From Flavobacterium yafengii (GTDB lineage: Bacteria > Bacteroidota > Bacteroidia > Flavobacteriales > Flavobacteriaceae), in the NCBI RefSeq assembly GCF_030010375.1, contig NZ_JASCRY010000001.1, forward strand, positions 1,302,001-1,366,000: a DNA stretch of 64,000 nt. Reading direction: 5' to 3'. The notes below the pieces were generated by a model. The model was not told the origin of the DNA, searched no databases, and was given only the letters and a program-made list of their open reading frames with translations. This document shows positions 52,630-61,274 of the stretch, piece by piece. The translations under genes were made by a program, and so were the position numbers. Positions within the stretch are counted from its first letter, which is position 1, and each line of letters begins with the position of its first letter.

Positions 52630-53214
52630 TTATAGTTCAAAACCGTAAGCCAAACGAACACCTACTTGTCCAACACCTTTTCCGAGAGAACCGTTGTTGT
52701 TTAAACGATCAAAATGATTGTAGTGTGTATAGTTCAAAGAAATATCTATGTATTTAGTAGCATAACCTATACTTGGAGATAACAATAAAGAAGTTTTATC
52801 TCTGGTATTGTCTACATTACTTACTGCAAATGCTGCACCAGCTTCTCCCATTACATAAAATTGGTCATTCCATACAAAAGCTTTAAAACCTGCTTTAGCT
52901 GGGATGATACCTAAATCTTTTCCTTCTGTTTGACCAGGAAACGTATCAGCTTTGCTTACAAATAAATTAGTGTAACCAGTTGTTAAAGTTAAAGAGTATC
53001 TTTTTGATAAATCGTATTGACCTCTTACATCAGCTCCTAGTGCTAATTTGTATGGGTCGCTAGTTGAATATCCTGCATTTGCACCAAATCCTAAACGAAA
53101 TCCTTGATCGTAATTTGTAGCTGTAGTTGTTGTTTCTTGTGCTTGTACATTGTTAGCAAACATCATTGCTATTGCGAATACAAATAACATTTTGATTTTT
53201 CCTGTCGTTTTCAT
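52630..53214 (-). CDS. Outer membrane beta-barrel protein
   Basis: This 194-residue protein has a signal peptide (MKTTGKIKMLFVFAIAMMFANNVQAQ). The mature part is made of alternating amphipathic strands ending in aromatic residues, with GVRLAYGFEL at the C-terminus, typical of small OmpA/OmpX/porin-like barrels. The function is unknown. It is monocistronic. Confidence 0.85.
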   Translation of the reverse strand: MKTTGKIKMLFVFAIAMMFANNVQAQETTTTATNYDQGFRLGFGANAGYSTSDPYKLALGADVRGQYDLSKRYSLTLTTGYTNLFVSKADTFPGQTEGKDLGIIPAKAGFKAFVWNDQFYVMGEAGAAFAVSNVDNTRDKTSLLLSPSIGYATKYIDISLNYTHYNHFDRLNNNGSLGKGVGQVGVRLAYGFEL

Positions 53215-53398
53215 AATTGTAATATTTTTTATTAATAATTTTTTTTGGTGTTATCTTGGTTTTATTTAATTCAAAACAACGTTACAAATGTATAGCCCTC
53301 ATAAGCCTGTTTTGTTATAGAATTACTTGGTTTTGTTATAGAATTCCTTGTTATGTGAAATTATGCAGTAAAAAAGAAGTGTTATATATGTAATAGTA

Positions 53399-53430
53399 TT
53401 GATGCAATTGAAAGCTTCTAATTATCTTTG
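53399..53430 (+). promoter_or_regulatory. Promoter of the MATE gene
   Basis: TTG (53399-53401) and TATCTTTG (53423-53430) are 21 bp apart, a good Bacteroidota promoter, 20 bp before the GTG start. Confidence 0.65.
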
Positions 53431-53450
53431 CCATCAAAAAAAAGCAAAAA

Positions 53451-54833
53451 GTGAATTTATCTCAATACTTCAAAGAGTTTTCTTATAATATAAAATTAGC
53501 TTATCCTGTAGTTTTAGGAATGTTAGGGCATACATTAATAGGAATAGTTGATAATTTCATGGTTGGGAAATTGGGCTCTACGGAGTTGGCGGCTGTTTCA
53601 CTGGGTAATAGCTTTATATTCATTGCTTTGTCTTTAGGGATAGGTTTTTCTACTGCAATTACTCCATTAGTGGCTGAGGCTGATGCCGAAAAAAATGATC
53701 AAAAAATCCGTACTACTTTTCATCATGGATTGCTTTTATGCACCGTTTTAGGAGTTGCATTATTTATTTTGACAGTGTTGTCTAAACAAATTATGTATTT
53801 GATGCACCAACCCAAAGAAGTGGCTGATATGGCTGCTCCATATATTGATTGGGTTGCATTTTCTTTGATTCCGGTGATTATATATCAAGGATACAAACAA
53901 TTTGCAGATGGTTTGGCCAAAACAAAATATTCAATGTATGCTATTTTAATGGCTAACGTTGTGCATATCTTTTTTAATTATGTACTGATTTACGGAATTT
54001 GGTTTTTTCCAAAATTAGGAATTCTGGGAGCTGCTTTGGGAACTGTCTTGTCAAGGATAATGATGGTGGTTTTTATGCATTATCTGATGAAAAAGAATTC
54101 GGCATTGAAAAAATATTTTAAGAATTTCAGTTTCAAAGAAATCAGAAAATCAATTTTGAAAAAGATTATCAATCTGGGTATGCCTTCAGCTATGCAAATG
54201 TTGTTTGAAGTAACTTTGTTTACCGCTGCAATTTGGCTTTCTGGTTCTTTAGGTAAAAACAGTCAGGCTGCCAATCAGATTGCACTTATTTTGGCATCTT
54301 CAACCTTTATGGTTGCAATGGGTTTAAGTGTCACGGCAATGATTCGAGTGAGTCATACTAAAGGAATGAATGATTTTAAAAAGTTGATTGTTGTAGCACG
54401 ATCTATTTTTCTATTGGCGATTATACTTGAAACTTTTTTTGCGATAATATTTGTGGTATTCCATAATTTTTTACCGCATTTATTCTTGAATATGACCGAT
54501 TCAGCTCAAATGCTGGACAACGAAGAAATCATCATAATCACTTCAAAATTACTATTGATTGCAGCTATTTTCCAAATCTCAGATGGAATTCAAGTCGTTG
54601 TTTTAGGAGCATTACGTGGTTTGCAGGATGTGAAAATTCCAATGTACATTACCTTTGTGGCGTATTGGATTATTGGTTTTCCTATTTCTTATTATTTAGG
54701 AAAATATACGGAACTTAAAGCCGTTGGAATCTGGATAGGACTTTTGGCGGGACTAACTGCTGCCGCTTTATTTTTGTATATTCGCTTTGCAAGATTAACA
54801 AGAAAGTTGGTGTTACAAAATCATAACAAATAA
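53451..54833 (+). CDS. MATE family efflux transporter
   Basis: This 460-residue protein has twelve membrane segments in two homologous halves. The opening IKLAYPVVLGMLGHTLIGIVDNFMVGKLGSTELAAVSLG is the MATE signature. It would export drugs or metabolites in exchange for H+ or Na+. The start is GTG 53451; the promoter before it is well placed. A small acidic protein gene follows after 27 bp. Confidence 0.94.
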   Translation: MNLSQYFKEFSYNIKLAYPVVLGMLGHTLIGIVDNFMVGKLGSTELAAVSLGNSFIFIALSLGIGFSTAITPLVAEADAEKNDQKIRTTFHHGLLLCTVLGVALFILTVLSKQIMYLMHQPKEVADMAAPYIDWVAFSLIPVIIYQGYKQFADGLAKTKYSMYAILMANVVHIFFNYVLIYGIWFFPKLGILGAALGTVLSRIMMVVFMHYLMKKNSALKKYFKNFSFKEIRKSILKKIINLGMPSAMQMLFEVTLFTAAIWLSGSLGKNSQAANQIALILASSTFMVAMGLSVTAMIRVSHTKGMNDFKKLIVVARSIFLLAIILETFFAIIFVVFHNFLPHLFLNMTDSAQMLDNEEIIIITSKLLLIAAIFQISDGIQVVVLGALRGLQDVKIPMYITFVAYWIIGFPISYYLGKYTELKAVGIWIGLLAGLTAAALFLYIRFARLTRKLVLQNHNK

Positions 54834-54860
54834 AATAATAAATACTTAAATACTAAATTC

Positions 54861-55088
54861 ATGGAATTACCAAAATTTTTACTAGGCGATAATACTGATT
54901 TTCCTGAAGATATTTTCATCATACACCTTGATTACCCTAGATTTATAATCAATCTGAAAGATGATGAGGTAGAGTTTATGGAAGAAGCAGAGGATCTTGA
55001 CGAAGCAGAATTAAATGCAGAAATGGAAGGATTAATAGTTCTTGCCAATGAGTTTTATGACCGAGAAATTAAACTTTACGAAGAGTAG
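54861..55088 (+). CDS. Small acidic protein
   Basis: This 75-residue protein is strongly acidic (EEAEDLDEAELNAEMEG in the middle) and opens with ELPKFLLGDNTDFPEDIFIIHLDYPRFIINL. I know it only as an uncharacterised flavobacterial type. No signal peptide or membrane segment. It follows MATE and precedes a membrane gene closely, so the three are likely co-transcribed. Confidence 0.7.
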   Translation: MELPKFLLGDNTDFPEDIFIIHLDYPRFIINLKDDEVEFMEEAEDLDEAELNAEMEGLIVLANEFYDREIKLYEE

Positions 55089-55120
55089 TTAAATTTTTGT
55101 CTTACCTAATCTATATCCAA

Positions 55121-55354
55121 ATGAAAAATGTACTTATGTATTCTATGTTTATTTTTGGCACAATACTCATAATTAAAGGGGTTTTCAACTTTTTTCCGTT
55201 TGAAATTAAATCAAATATAAACGCAAGTGAAGCCTATAATTCTGGACATATTGTAGGATATATTATTGGTAAATTTGGTAAGATTGCTCTTGGTGTTTTA
55301 ATGTTAAAGTATGGATACCAAACTTATTTGGAAGGAAAAAGAAGAACAGAATAG
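55121..55354 (+). CDS. Small two-helix membrane protein
   Basis: This 77-residue protein from ATG 55121 has two hydrophobic segments (about residues 4-22 and 46-64; MYSMFIFGTILIIKGVFNFF and IGKFGKIALGVLMLKYG). The frame is open eight codons upstream at TTG 55097. The function is unknown. It converges on meaB with one base between the stops. Confidence 0.65.
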   Translation: MKNVLMYSMFIFGTILIIKGVFNFFPFEIKSNINASEAYNSGHIVGYIIGKFGKIALGVLMLKYGYQTYLEGKRRTE

Positions 55355-55355
55355 A

Positions 55356-56447
55356 TTAGTCTTTTTTAAAATATTTTTTCAATAATTTTTGAGCGGCGGC
55401 AAAGGGTGAAATTTCATCATTTTGCACCGCTTTTTTAGTTGAATCCAATGATTTTTGAATTTCCGGATTGCTGTAAAAATTGGTTTTCAATTGCTCGTTA
55501 ATGGTCTCCAGCATCCAATATTGATTTTGTTCTTTTCGTTTTTCAAAAAAGTAATTATTGCCTTTTGTAAGTTCTAGGAATTTTTGAATGGTTTCCCAAA
55601 CATCGTGTATTCCTTCATGGGTAATGGCGCTACAGGCTGCAGTTGTGGGTGTCCAACCTGATTTTTTGGCAGGAAAAAGATGCAGTGCTCTATTGAATTC
55701 CAGTTTGGCAAGATGCGCTCTTTTGATATTGTCACCATCGGCTTTATTGATTACGATAGCATCTGCCATTTCCATGATTCCACGTTTGATGCCTTGCAAT
55801 TCATCGCCGGCACCAGAAATTTTTAATAAAAGGAAAAAATCAACCATGCTGTGTACGGCAGTTTCACTTTGGCCTACGCCAACGGTTTCTATGATGATGG
55901 TATCAAAACCGGCAGCTTCACAAAGCGTAATGGTTTCCCGGGTTTTTCGAGCTACACCACCTAATGTTTCCCCCGATGCAGAGGGACGTATAAAAGCATT
56001 CTTATCTTTAACTAATTCTTCCATTCGGGTTTTATCACCCAAAATGCTTCCATGTGAAATCGTGCTGCTGGGATCAACGGCAAGTACCGCTACTTTTTTT
56101 CCTAAACCGGTCAGGTATTTTCCAAAAGCTTCAATAAAGGTGCTTTTTCCAACGCCTGGAACTCCAGTAATTCCTATTCTGACAGATTTGTTTGCATAAG
56201 GCAAACAGGCATTTATGACTTCATTGGCTTTTGCCAAATGGTTTATATTAGTACTTTCCACTAAGGTAATCGCACGGCTCAGTGCGGTAATATTCCCTTC
56301 TAAAATCCCTTCAACGAGTTCTTTTGCCGAAGGTTGTATTTTTCTAAATTGCTGAATATGCCCAACAGCAACAGCGCTGATAATTTCAGGAGGAGAAATT
56401 CCGGGTTTTTCGTTTATGGAGCTGGGATGATGTTTTTTATTTGGCAA
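55356..56447 (-). CDS. meaB: Methylmalonyl-CoA mutase-associated GTPase MeaB
   Basis: MeaB is a G3E GTPase that protects methylmalonyl-CoA mutase and gates cobalamin loading. The 363-residue protein has Walker A GVPGVGKSTFIE, AVDPSSTISHGSILGDKTRM (switch region), ETVGVGQSE and NKADGDN for guanine. The mutase subunits are 42 kb away in this window (10111-13681). C-terminal residues form the dimerisation helix. Confidence 0.95.
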   Translation of the reverse strand: MPNKKHHPSSINEKPGISPPEIISAVAVGHIQQFRKIQPSAKELVEGILEGNITALSRAITLVESTNINHLAKANEVINACLPYANKSVRIGITGVPGVGKSTFIEAFGKYLTGLGKKVAVLAVDPSSTISHGSILGDKTRMEELVKDKNAFIRPSASGETLGGVARKTRETITLCEAAGFDTIIIETVGVGQSETAVHSMVDFFLLLKISGAGDELQGIKRGIMEMADAIVINKADGDNIKRAHLAKLEFNRALHLFPAKKSGWTPTTAACSAITHEGIHDVWETIQKFLELTKGNNYFFEKRKEQNQYWMLETINEQLKTNFYSNPEIQKSLDSTKKAVQNDEISPFAAAQKLLKKYFKKD

Positions 56448-56598
56448 AACTATTTTTTAGAATAGTAAAAATAATAAAAACTATCTTGAATAGACGATCA
56501 TTCTCTTAAAATGTCATTTGATTTTGATGGTTCTTCTTTTGCGGAGGATATATCACAAATTTTATTTTTTTGAATTCATTTTATTTCTCATTAGTCAA

Positions 56599-56606
56599 TA
56601 TCTTTG
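56599..56606 (+). promoter_or_regulatory. -7 promoter element of the AEC gene
   Basis: TATCTTTG lies 7 bp before ATG 56614, so transcription would begin at or near the start codon. The element is inside the longer open frame (from 56518), which rejects that start. The nearest TTTG (56569) is 26 bp upstream, slightly far. Confidence 0.55.
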
Positions 56607-56613
56607 CTGTATT

Positions 56614-57528
56614 ATGACCAACTTTATTCTAATCTTTGTTTTTTTATTCCTGGGCATTGTATTGCAAAATGTAAAAGCATTTCCTGTTGTAAATGTTTAC
56701 AAGCTATTAAACAAGATTGTTATTTATATCTGTCTTCCAGCTTTGGCTTTGTACTATATTCCAAAAATAAAGTGGAGTACTGAATTGCTTTTGCCAATTG
56801 GTGTATCATGGATTGGGTTTGTCGTTTCGTATTTGTTTTTCAGTTTTTTAGGAAGCAAATTTGGATGGTCTAAAAAACTCATAGGATGTTTAATTATAAC
56901 TGCCGGTTTGGGAAATACTTCTTTTTTAGGTTTTCCAATAATTGAAGCATTATACGGAGAAGAAGGTTTGAAAACGGCTATTTTAGTGGATCAACCCGGC
57001 TCTTTTGTCGTGCTTTCTACATTGGCAATTCTTGTGGCAACCTTATATTCTAGTGGCAATCCAAATGGTTTTCAAATTGCCAAAAAAATTATTTTTTTTC
57101 CACCATTTATAACTTTTTTGCTAGCCTGTTTGATGAATGTTTTTAATGTTGATTTTCATGAATATATTCAGATTCTATTGCAAAAACTGGGAAGTGGTGT
57201 GACTCCGTTGGCTTTGCTTTCTGTTGGTTTGCAACTGCATTTTGATAGGAAAAGCCAGCATTGGAAGTTTTTAGGACTGGGTCTTTTGTATAAATTAATA
57301 TTGACTCCGGCTCTTATTTACGTATTGTATGTCGTAATTTTGCAACAGCATTCTAAAGTTATTCAAGTTGCCATAATGGAGTCTGCGATGGCACCCATGA
57401 TTACAGCTTGTATTTTAGCGTCTACCCACGGTTTAAAGCCCCGTTTGTGTAGCATGATGATTGGTTTTGGAATTCCATTATCGTTTATCACCTTGTTATT
57501 TTGGTATTTTGTGGTTCAGTATGTTTAA
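56614..57528 (+). CDS. AEC family transporter
   Basis: This 304-residue membrane protein of the auxin efflux carrier family has ten segments in two inverted halves. TNFILIFVFLFLGIVLQNVKAFP is helix 1; GLGNTSFLGFPIIEALYG is the conserved first crossover and MESAMAPMITACILA the second. Bacterial members export malonate, malate or related acids. The substrate is unknown. The MFS gene follows after 52 bp. Confidence 0.88.
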   Translation: MTNFILIFVFLFLGIVLQNVKAFPVVNVYKLLNKIVIYICLPALALYYIPKIKWSTELLLPIGVSWIGFVVSYLFFSFLGSKFGWSKKLIGCLIITAGLGNTSFLGFPIIEALYGEEGLKTAILVDQPGSFVVLSTLAILVATLYSSGNPNGFQIAKKIIFFPPFITFLLACLMNVFNVDFHEYIQILLQKLGSGVTPLALLSVGLQLHFDRKSQHWKFLGLGLLYKLILTPALIYVLYVVILQQHSKVIQVAIMESAMAPMITACILASTHGLKPRLCSMMIGFGIPLSFITLLFWYFVVQYV

Positions 57529-57580
57529 TTTTTCTGAAACTCATCAGAACCAATAATTAGTAATATAGTTTTTAAAAAAT

Positions 57581-58792
57581 ATGAATGCATCTCCTGATAC
57601 TGTATCAAAAATAGATACGACTCCTATTGCGCAGCAAACCGTTTACTCTGTATTATTTTCTATCGCATTCGCCCATTTATTGAATGATTTACTACAAGCC
57701 GTTATTCCGGCTGCGTATCCTATTTTAAAAGAAAATTTCAATTTAACCTTCACACAAATCGGGTTAATAACCTTGGCGTATCAATTGGCGGCTTCTATAT
57801 TACAGCCTTTGGTTGGTTTGTATACGGACAAAAGACCAAAGCCTTTTTCTCAAATTTTCGGAATGCTGTTTACTTTATCCGGAATCGTATGTTTATCGTA
57901 TGCTTCCAGTTTTTCAATGATTATAATTTCGGTTGTTTTGGTTGGAATTGGTTCTTCCATTTTTCATCCCGAAGCTTCCCGAATCTCCTTTTTGGCATCT
58001 GGTGGAAAGCGTGGTTTGGCACAATCTATTTTTCAGTTGGGAGGCAATGCCGGAACAGCTATCGGCCCTTTGTTAGTCGCCTTAATTGTAGTTCCTAATT
58101 CACAATATTATATCATTTGGTTTGTGGTTGTTGCCATCATAGGATTGATTGTTTTGAGTAGAATTGCGCTGTGGTATCAAAACCATTTAAGTTTAAGAAG
58201 TGCAAAGAAAGCGGTAATCGATTTGCCTAATTTATCCCAAAAAAAGATTGTAATCTCAGTGGGAATTTTGTTGGTTTTGATATTTTCAAAATTCTTTTAC
58301 ATGGCTAGTATGTCCAGTTATTTTACGTTTTATTTAATCGAAAAATTTGGATTATCGGTTCAGGAAGCACAATTTCATTTGGTTTTATTTTTGGCTTCTT
58401 GTGCCATTGGAACCTTAATTGGAGGACCGTTAGGCGATAAATTCGGAAGAAAATATGTAATTTGGTTTTCGGTTTTGGGAGCAGCACCTTTTACTTTATT
58501 GTTGCCGTATGTCGATTTGTTTTGGACAGGCGTTTTATCAGTCTTAATTGGAATCATAATCTCCTCTGCATTTCCCGCAATCTTAGTTTATGCACAGGAA
58601 TTATTGCCTAAAAAACTCGGAATGGTTTCCGGTCTTTTCTATGGTTTTGCTTTTGGAATGGGCGGTTTAGGTTCCGCTTTATTGGGAAATCTTGCAGATC
58701 ACACCAGCATAACTTACGTGTATTATCTTTGCGCCTATTTGCCTTTGATAGGGATTATAGCGCTCTTTTTACCTAATTTAAAGAAAAAATAA
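57581..58792 (+). CDS. MFS transporter, fosmidomycin-resistance type
   Basis: This 403-residue, twelve-helix major facilitator is similar to Fsr of E. coli. HLLNDLLQAVIPAAYPILKENF, GIGSSIFHPEASRISFLASGGKRGLAQSIFQLGGNAGTA and GGPLGDKFGRKYVIW are family markers. Fsr exports fosmidomycin; the native role here is unknown. The gene ends at repeat copy C. Confidence 0.92.
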   Translation: MNASPDTVSKIDTTPIAQQTVYSVLFSIAFAHLLNDLLQAVIPAAYPILKENFNLTFTQIGLITLAYQLAASILQPLVGLYTDKRPKPFSQIFGMLFTLSGIVCLSYASSFSMIIISVVLVGIGSSIFHPEASRISFLASGGKRGLAQSIFQLGGNAGTAIGPLLVALIVVPNSQYYIIWFVVVAIIGLIVLSRIALWYQNHLSLRSAKKAVIDLPNLSQKKIVISVGILLVLIFSKFFYMASMSSYFTFYLIEKFGLSVQEAQFHLVLFLASCAIGTLIGGPLGDKFGRKYVIWFSVLGAAPFTLLLPYVDLFWTGVLSVLIGIIISSAFPAILVYAQELLPKKLGMVSGLFYGFAFGMGGLGSALLGNLADHTSITYVYYLCAYLPLIGIIALFLPNLKKK

Positions 58793-58803
58793 CACTTCTT
58801 TTC

Positions 58804-58887
58804 AGGAGCTTTTTCCTGCTCTGCACTGTATCTTTTGTTTTTTTAAGAAAAAAAACAAAAGGATGCCGTTGCGATCAGGGCTAGGGC
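58804..58887 (-). repeat. Structured intergenic repeat, copy C
   Basis: This is the same element on the other strand. The central stem CTTTTGTTTTTTT (58832-58844) pairs with AAAAAAACAAAAG (58849-58861). On the minus strand the outer stem is CCTG (58879-58876) with CAGG (58818-58815), against CCCG/CGGG in A and CCAG/CTGG in B. It fills the gap after the MFS gene and may end its transcript. The rest of the 58793-59027 gap has no gene. Confidence 0.75.
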
Positions 58888-59027
58888 ATTTGTTTTCCTA
58901 ATGGCATTTTTTGGAAGTATTGCTTTCTGGTTTTTATAAAAATTAGTACAATTTTAAGATTAGTTTCCTCCTTTATTGCTTTTATTTCAATAACTTACAG
59001 TGTTACTAATCAATAAAATTAATTACT

Positions 59028-59666
59028 ATGGCAACATTACGATTAGGCGATATTGCTCCTGATTTTGAAGCAGAAACGTCACAAGGAAAAATAAAATTTC
59101 ATGAATGGTTAGGAGATTCTTGGGGAGTTCTATTCTCCCATCCAGCTGATTTTACACCTGTTTGTACCACGGAGTTAGGTACAGTTGCAAATTATTATCC
59201 TGAATTTGAAAAACGAAATGTAAAAGTAATCGCATTGAGTGTCGATGGTGTCGATTCCCACATGGAGTGGATTAAAGACATCAATGAAACTCAAAATACA
59301 ACTGTAAATTTCCCAATAATTGCCGATGAAGACAAGCAAGTTGCTGAATTATATGATATGATTCATCCCAATGCAAGTGAGAGTTTTACAGTGCGTTCCG
59401 TTTTTATAATTGGACCTGACAAGAAAATAAAATTAACGTTAACATATCCTGCATCAACCGGTAGAAATTTTGATGAATTATTGCGTGTAATTGACAGTTT
59501 GCAATTGACTGCTAAATACAGCGTAGCAACCCCTGCAAACTGGAAAGATGGTGATAAGGTGGTAATCTCGACAGCAGTTAAAGACGAAGATATTGCTGCT
59601 AAATTTCCAAAAGGCTACGAAAGAGTAAAACCATATTTAAGAATGACTCCACAGCCTAATAAATAG
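59028..59666 (+). CDS. Peroxiredoxin, Prx6 (1-Cys) type
   Basis: This 212-residue peroxidase reduces hydrogen peroxide and alkyl peroxides. The peroxidatic cysteine lies in SHPADFTPVCTTELG (about residue 45), where PVCTTE is the Prx6 form. SVDGVDSHMEWIKDI, RSVFIIGPDKKIKLTLTYPASTGRN and the C-terminal GYERVKPYLRMTPQP are family stretches. It is monocistronic, with a strong terminator. Confidence 0.94.
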   Translation: MATLRLGDIAPDFEAETSQGKIKFHEWLGDSWGVLFSHPADFTPVCTTELGTVANYYPEFEKRNVKVIALSVDGVDSHMEWIKDINETQNTTVNFPIIADEDKQVAELYDMIHPNASESFTVRSVFIIGPDKKIKLTLTYPASTGRNFDELLRVIDSLQLTAKYSVATPANWKDGDKVVISTAVKDEDIAAKFPKGYERVKPYLRMTPQPNK

Positions 59667-59687
59667 TAATTTTTAGTATATCTTTTG

Positions 59688-59731
59688 AATAGAAAAGCAG
59701 AATGAAAACAAATTCATTCTGCTTTTCTATT
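59688..59731. terminator. Bidirectional terminator with 18-bp stem
   Basis: AATAGAAAAGCAGAATGA (59688-59705) and TCATTCTGCTTTTCTATT (59714-59731) are perfect complements with eight bases of loop, between convergent genes. Confidence 0.9.
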
Positions 59732-59750
59732 TTGTCAAAAGTATACTTTT

Positions 59751-60632
59751 TTATTTTTTATTGGTAATTAATAACCCGGAAATAATGATTCCCATGCTTA
59801 TAATTTGGGTTAGTAAAATGGCTTGATTTAGAAAAAAATACGCCAAAATTCCACTGAATACAGGAATCAAATAATAAATTAAAGCTGTTTTTGAGGTTCC
59901 AATTAATCGAATGGCTTCGTTCCATAAATAAAATGAAATTAAGGAAGCGCAAATGCCAACGTATGTGGTAACCAAGACTGTTTTAGTGTCAAAAATCACT
60001 TTTTTATAATAAATATGTTCATACATATAAAAAGGAAACAGCAAAATTGTACCTATAACAAATACACTAAACAAAAATACTTTTGGTGTTAATTCATCTG
60101 GTTTTTGTCGCACTAGTATTGTGTAATAAGCAAAAAAGAAGCAAGCCACGAGCATCAATAAATCCCCAATCGTGAAGTTGATATGAAGTAATGCTTGTAA
60201 GGAACCTTTGGAAACAAGCACTAGAACTCCTGTGATTATGATTGCAATTCCCACTATTTTTATATTGGACACTTTCTCTTTAAAAATAATCCTAGAGAGG
60301 ACAACAATAAATAATGGAATTGAAATAGCGATTAACGATAAGTTGACTGCACTTGTTGTTTTTCCTGCAAAGTATATCAGCGTATTAAAAATAGTGATGC
60401 CTAATACAGCCGTAAGCGTAAGATACCGAATGTGTTTCTTTACGATTTTGAAATTTTCAAGAGTACTTTTTATGGCAAATGGTGCCAAAACAATACAAGC
60501 AACAGTCCATCGCCAAAAAGCCAATCCAATAGGAGGAATATGACCTTTTATGCCACTGGCAATTACCATATTTACGGACCAAAGAAAGGTGGCTAATAGG
60601 GCAAATAAAACCCCTTTAGTGGTGTTGTTCAT
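59751..60632 (-). CDS. EamA/DMT family transporter
   Basis: This 293-residue transporter has ten membrane segments in two EamA repeats (about residues 8-135 and 150-290). FALLATFLWSVNMVIASGIKG and NLSLIAISIPLFIVVLSRIIFKEKVS are typical. The substrate (amino acids, nucleotides or drugs) is unknown. Its ATG overlaps the TAA of the NUDIX gene by one base, so translation is coupled. Confidence 0.9.
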   Translation of the reverse strand: MNNTTKGVLFALLATFLWSVNMVIASGIKGHIPPIGLAFWRWTVACIVLAPFAIKSTLENFKIVKKHIRYLTLTAVLGITIFNTLIYFAGKTTSAVNLSLIAISIPLFIVVLSRIIFKEKVSNIKIVGIAIIITGVLVLVSKGSLQALLHINFTIGDLLMLVACFFFAYYTILVRQKPDELTPKVFLFSVFVIGTILLFPFYMYEHIYYKKVIFDTKTVLVTTYVGICASLISFYLWNEAIRLIGTSKTALIYYLIPVFSGILAYFFLNQAILLTQIISMGIIISGLLITNKK

Positions 60633-61213
60633 TAAATAAGACTGTTTATTTTGGCATATTGTAGTAACATAATGGTTTTTGCATCCTGCATTTGACCAGA
60701 TTCAATCATAGTATACGCTTCGTCAAAAGTCATTTCCATCACATCTATATTTTCTTCTTCATGTTCCACTCCGCCACCGTCACTCACTTTCATAGATTCA
60801 TCGTATTCACCAACAAATAAATATAATATTTCAGTTACGGCTCCTGGAGACATATAGGTTTCCATAACTTTTTTTACTTTAGAAATGCGGTATCCTGTTT
60901 CTTCTTCAGTTTCTCGAATGATGCATTGCTCCGGATTATCTTGGTCCAAAAGTCCTGCGCAAACCTCAATCATCATTCCGGTTTCATTTCCGTTAAGATA
61001 CGTTGGCAAGCGAAACTGACGTGTTAGAATAACTGTTTTTTGTTGTGTGTTATAAAGTAAAATGGCAGCGCCGTTTCCTCTATCATAGACTTCTCTTTTT
61101 TGGGTAATCCAGGAGTCGTCTTTTTTTTGATAGTCAAAAGTTACTTTGTTTAAAATGTACCAATTGTCAGAGAGCAATTCGGTTTTTTCTATTTTAATAG
61201 TTGGATTTTTCAT
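60632..61213 (-). CDS. NUDIX hydrolase (NudK/ADP-ribose pyrophosphatase-like)
   Basis: This 193-residue NUDIX enzyme cleaves nucleoside diphosphate sugars. The Nudix box is visible from [22 protein letters not shown] (Gx5Ex7REUxEExGU). [19 protein letters not shown] is typical of NudK/NudF-like members acting on GDP-mannose or ADP-ribose. The substrate is inferred from family only. It is first in an operon with the EamA gene. Confidence 0.9.
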   Translation of the reverse strand: MKNPTIKIEKTELLSDNWYILNKVTFDYQKKDDSWITQKREVYDRGNGAAILLYNTQQKTVILTRQFRLPTYLNGNETGMMIEVCAGLLDQDNPEQCIIRETEEETGYRISKVKKVMETYMSPGAVTEILYLFVGEYDESMKVSDGGGVEHEEENIDVMEMTFDEAYTMIESGQMQDAKTIMLLQYAKINSLI

Positions 61214-61241
61214 TCGGTTGGATTGGATTTTAAACTAAAAA

Positions 61242-61267
61242 AAACGCTCTGAATTTTCAGAGCGTTT
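61242..61267 (-). terminator. Terminator of purA
   Basis: AAACGCTCT (61242-61250) pairs with AGAGCGTTT (61259-61267). On the minus strand a T run follows, 8 bp after the purA stop. Confidence 0.88.
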
Positions 61268-61274
61268 CGTAATC

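Noticed and set aside
56518..56613. Longer AEC transporter start
   Set aside because: It includes the promoter element TATCTTTG; the conserved first helix begins at ATG 56614.
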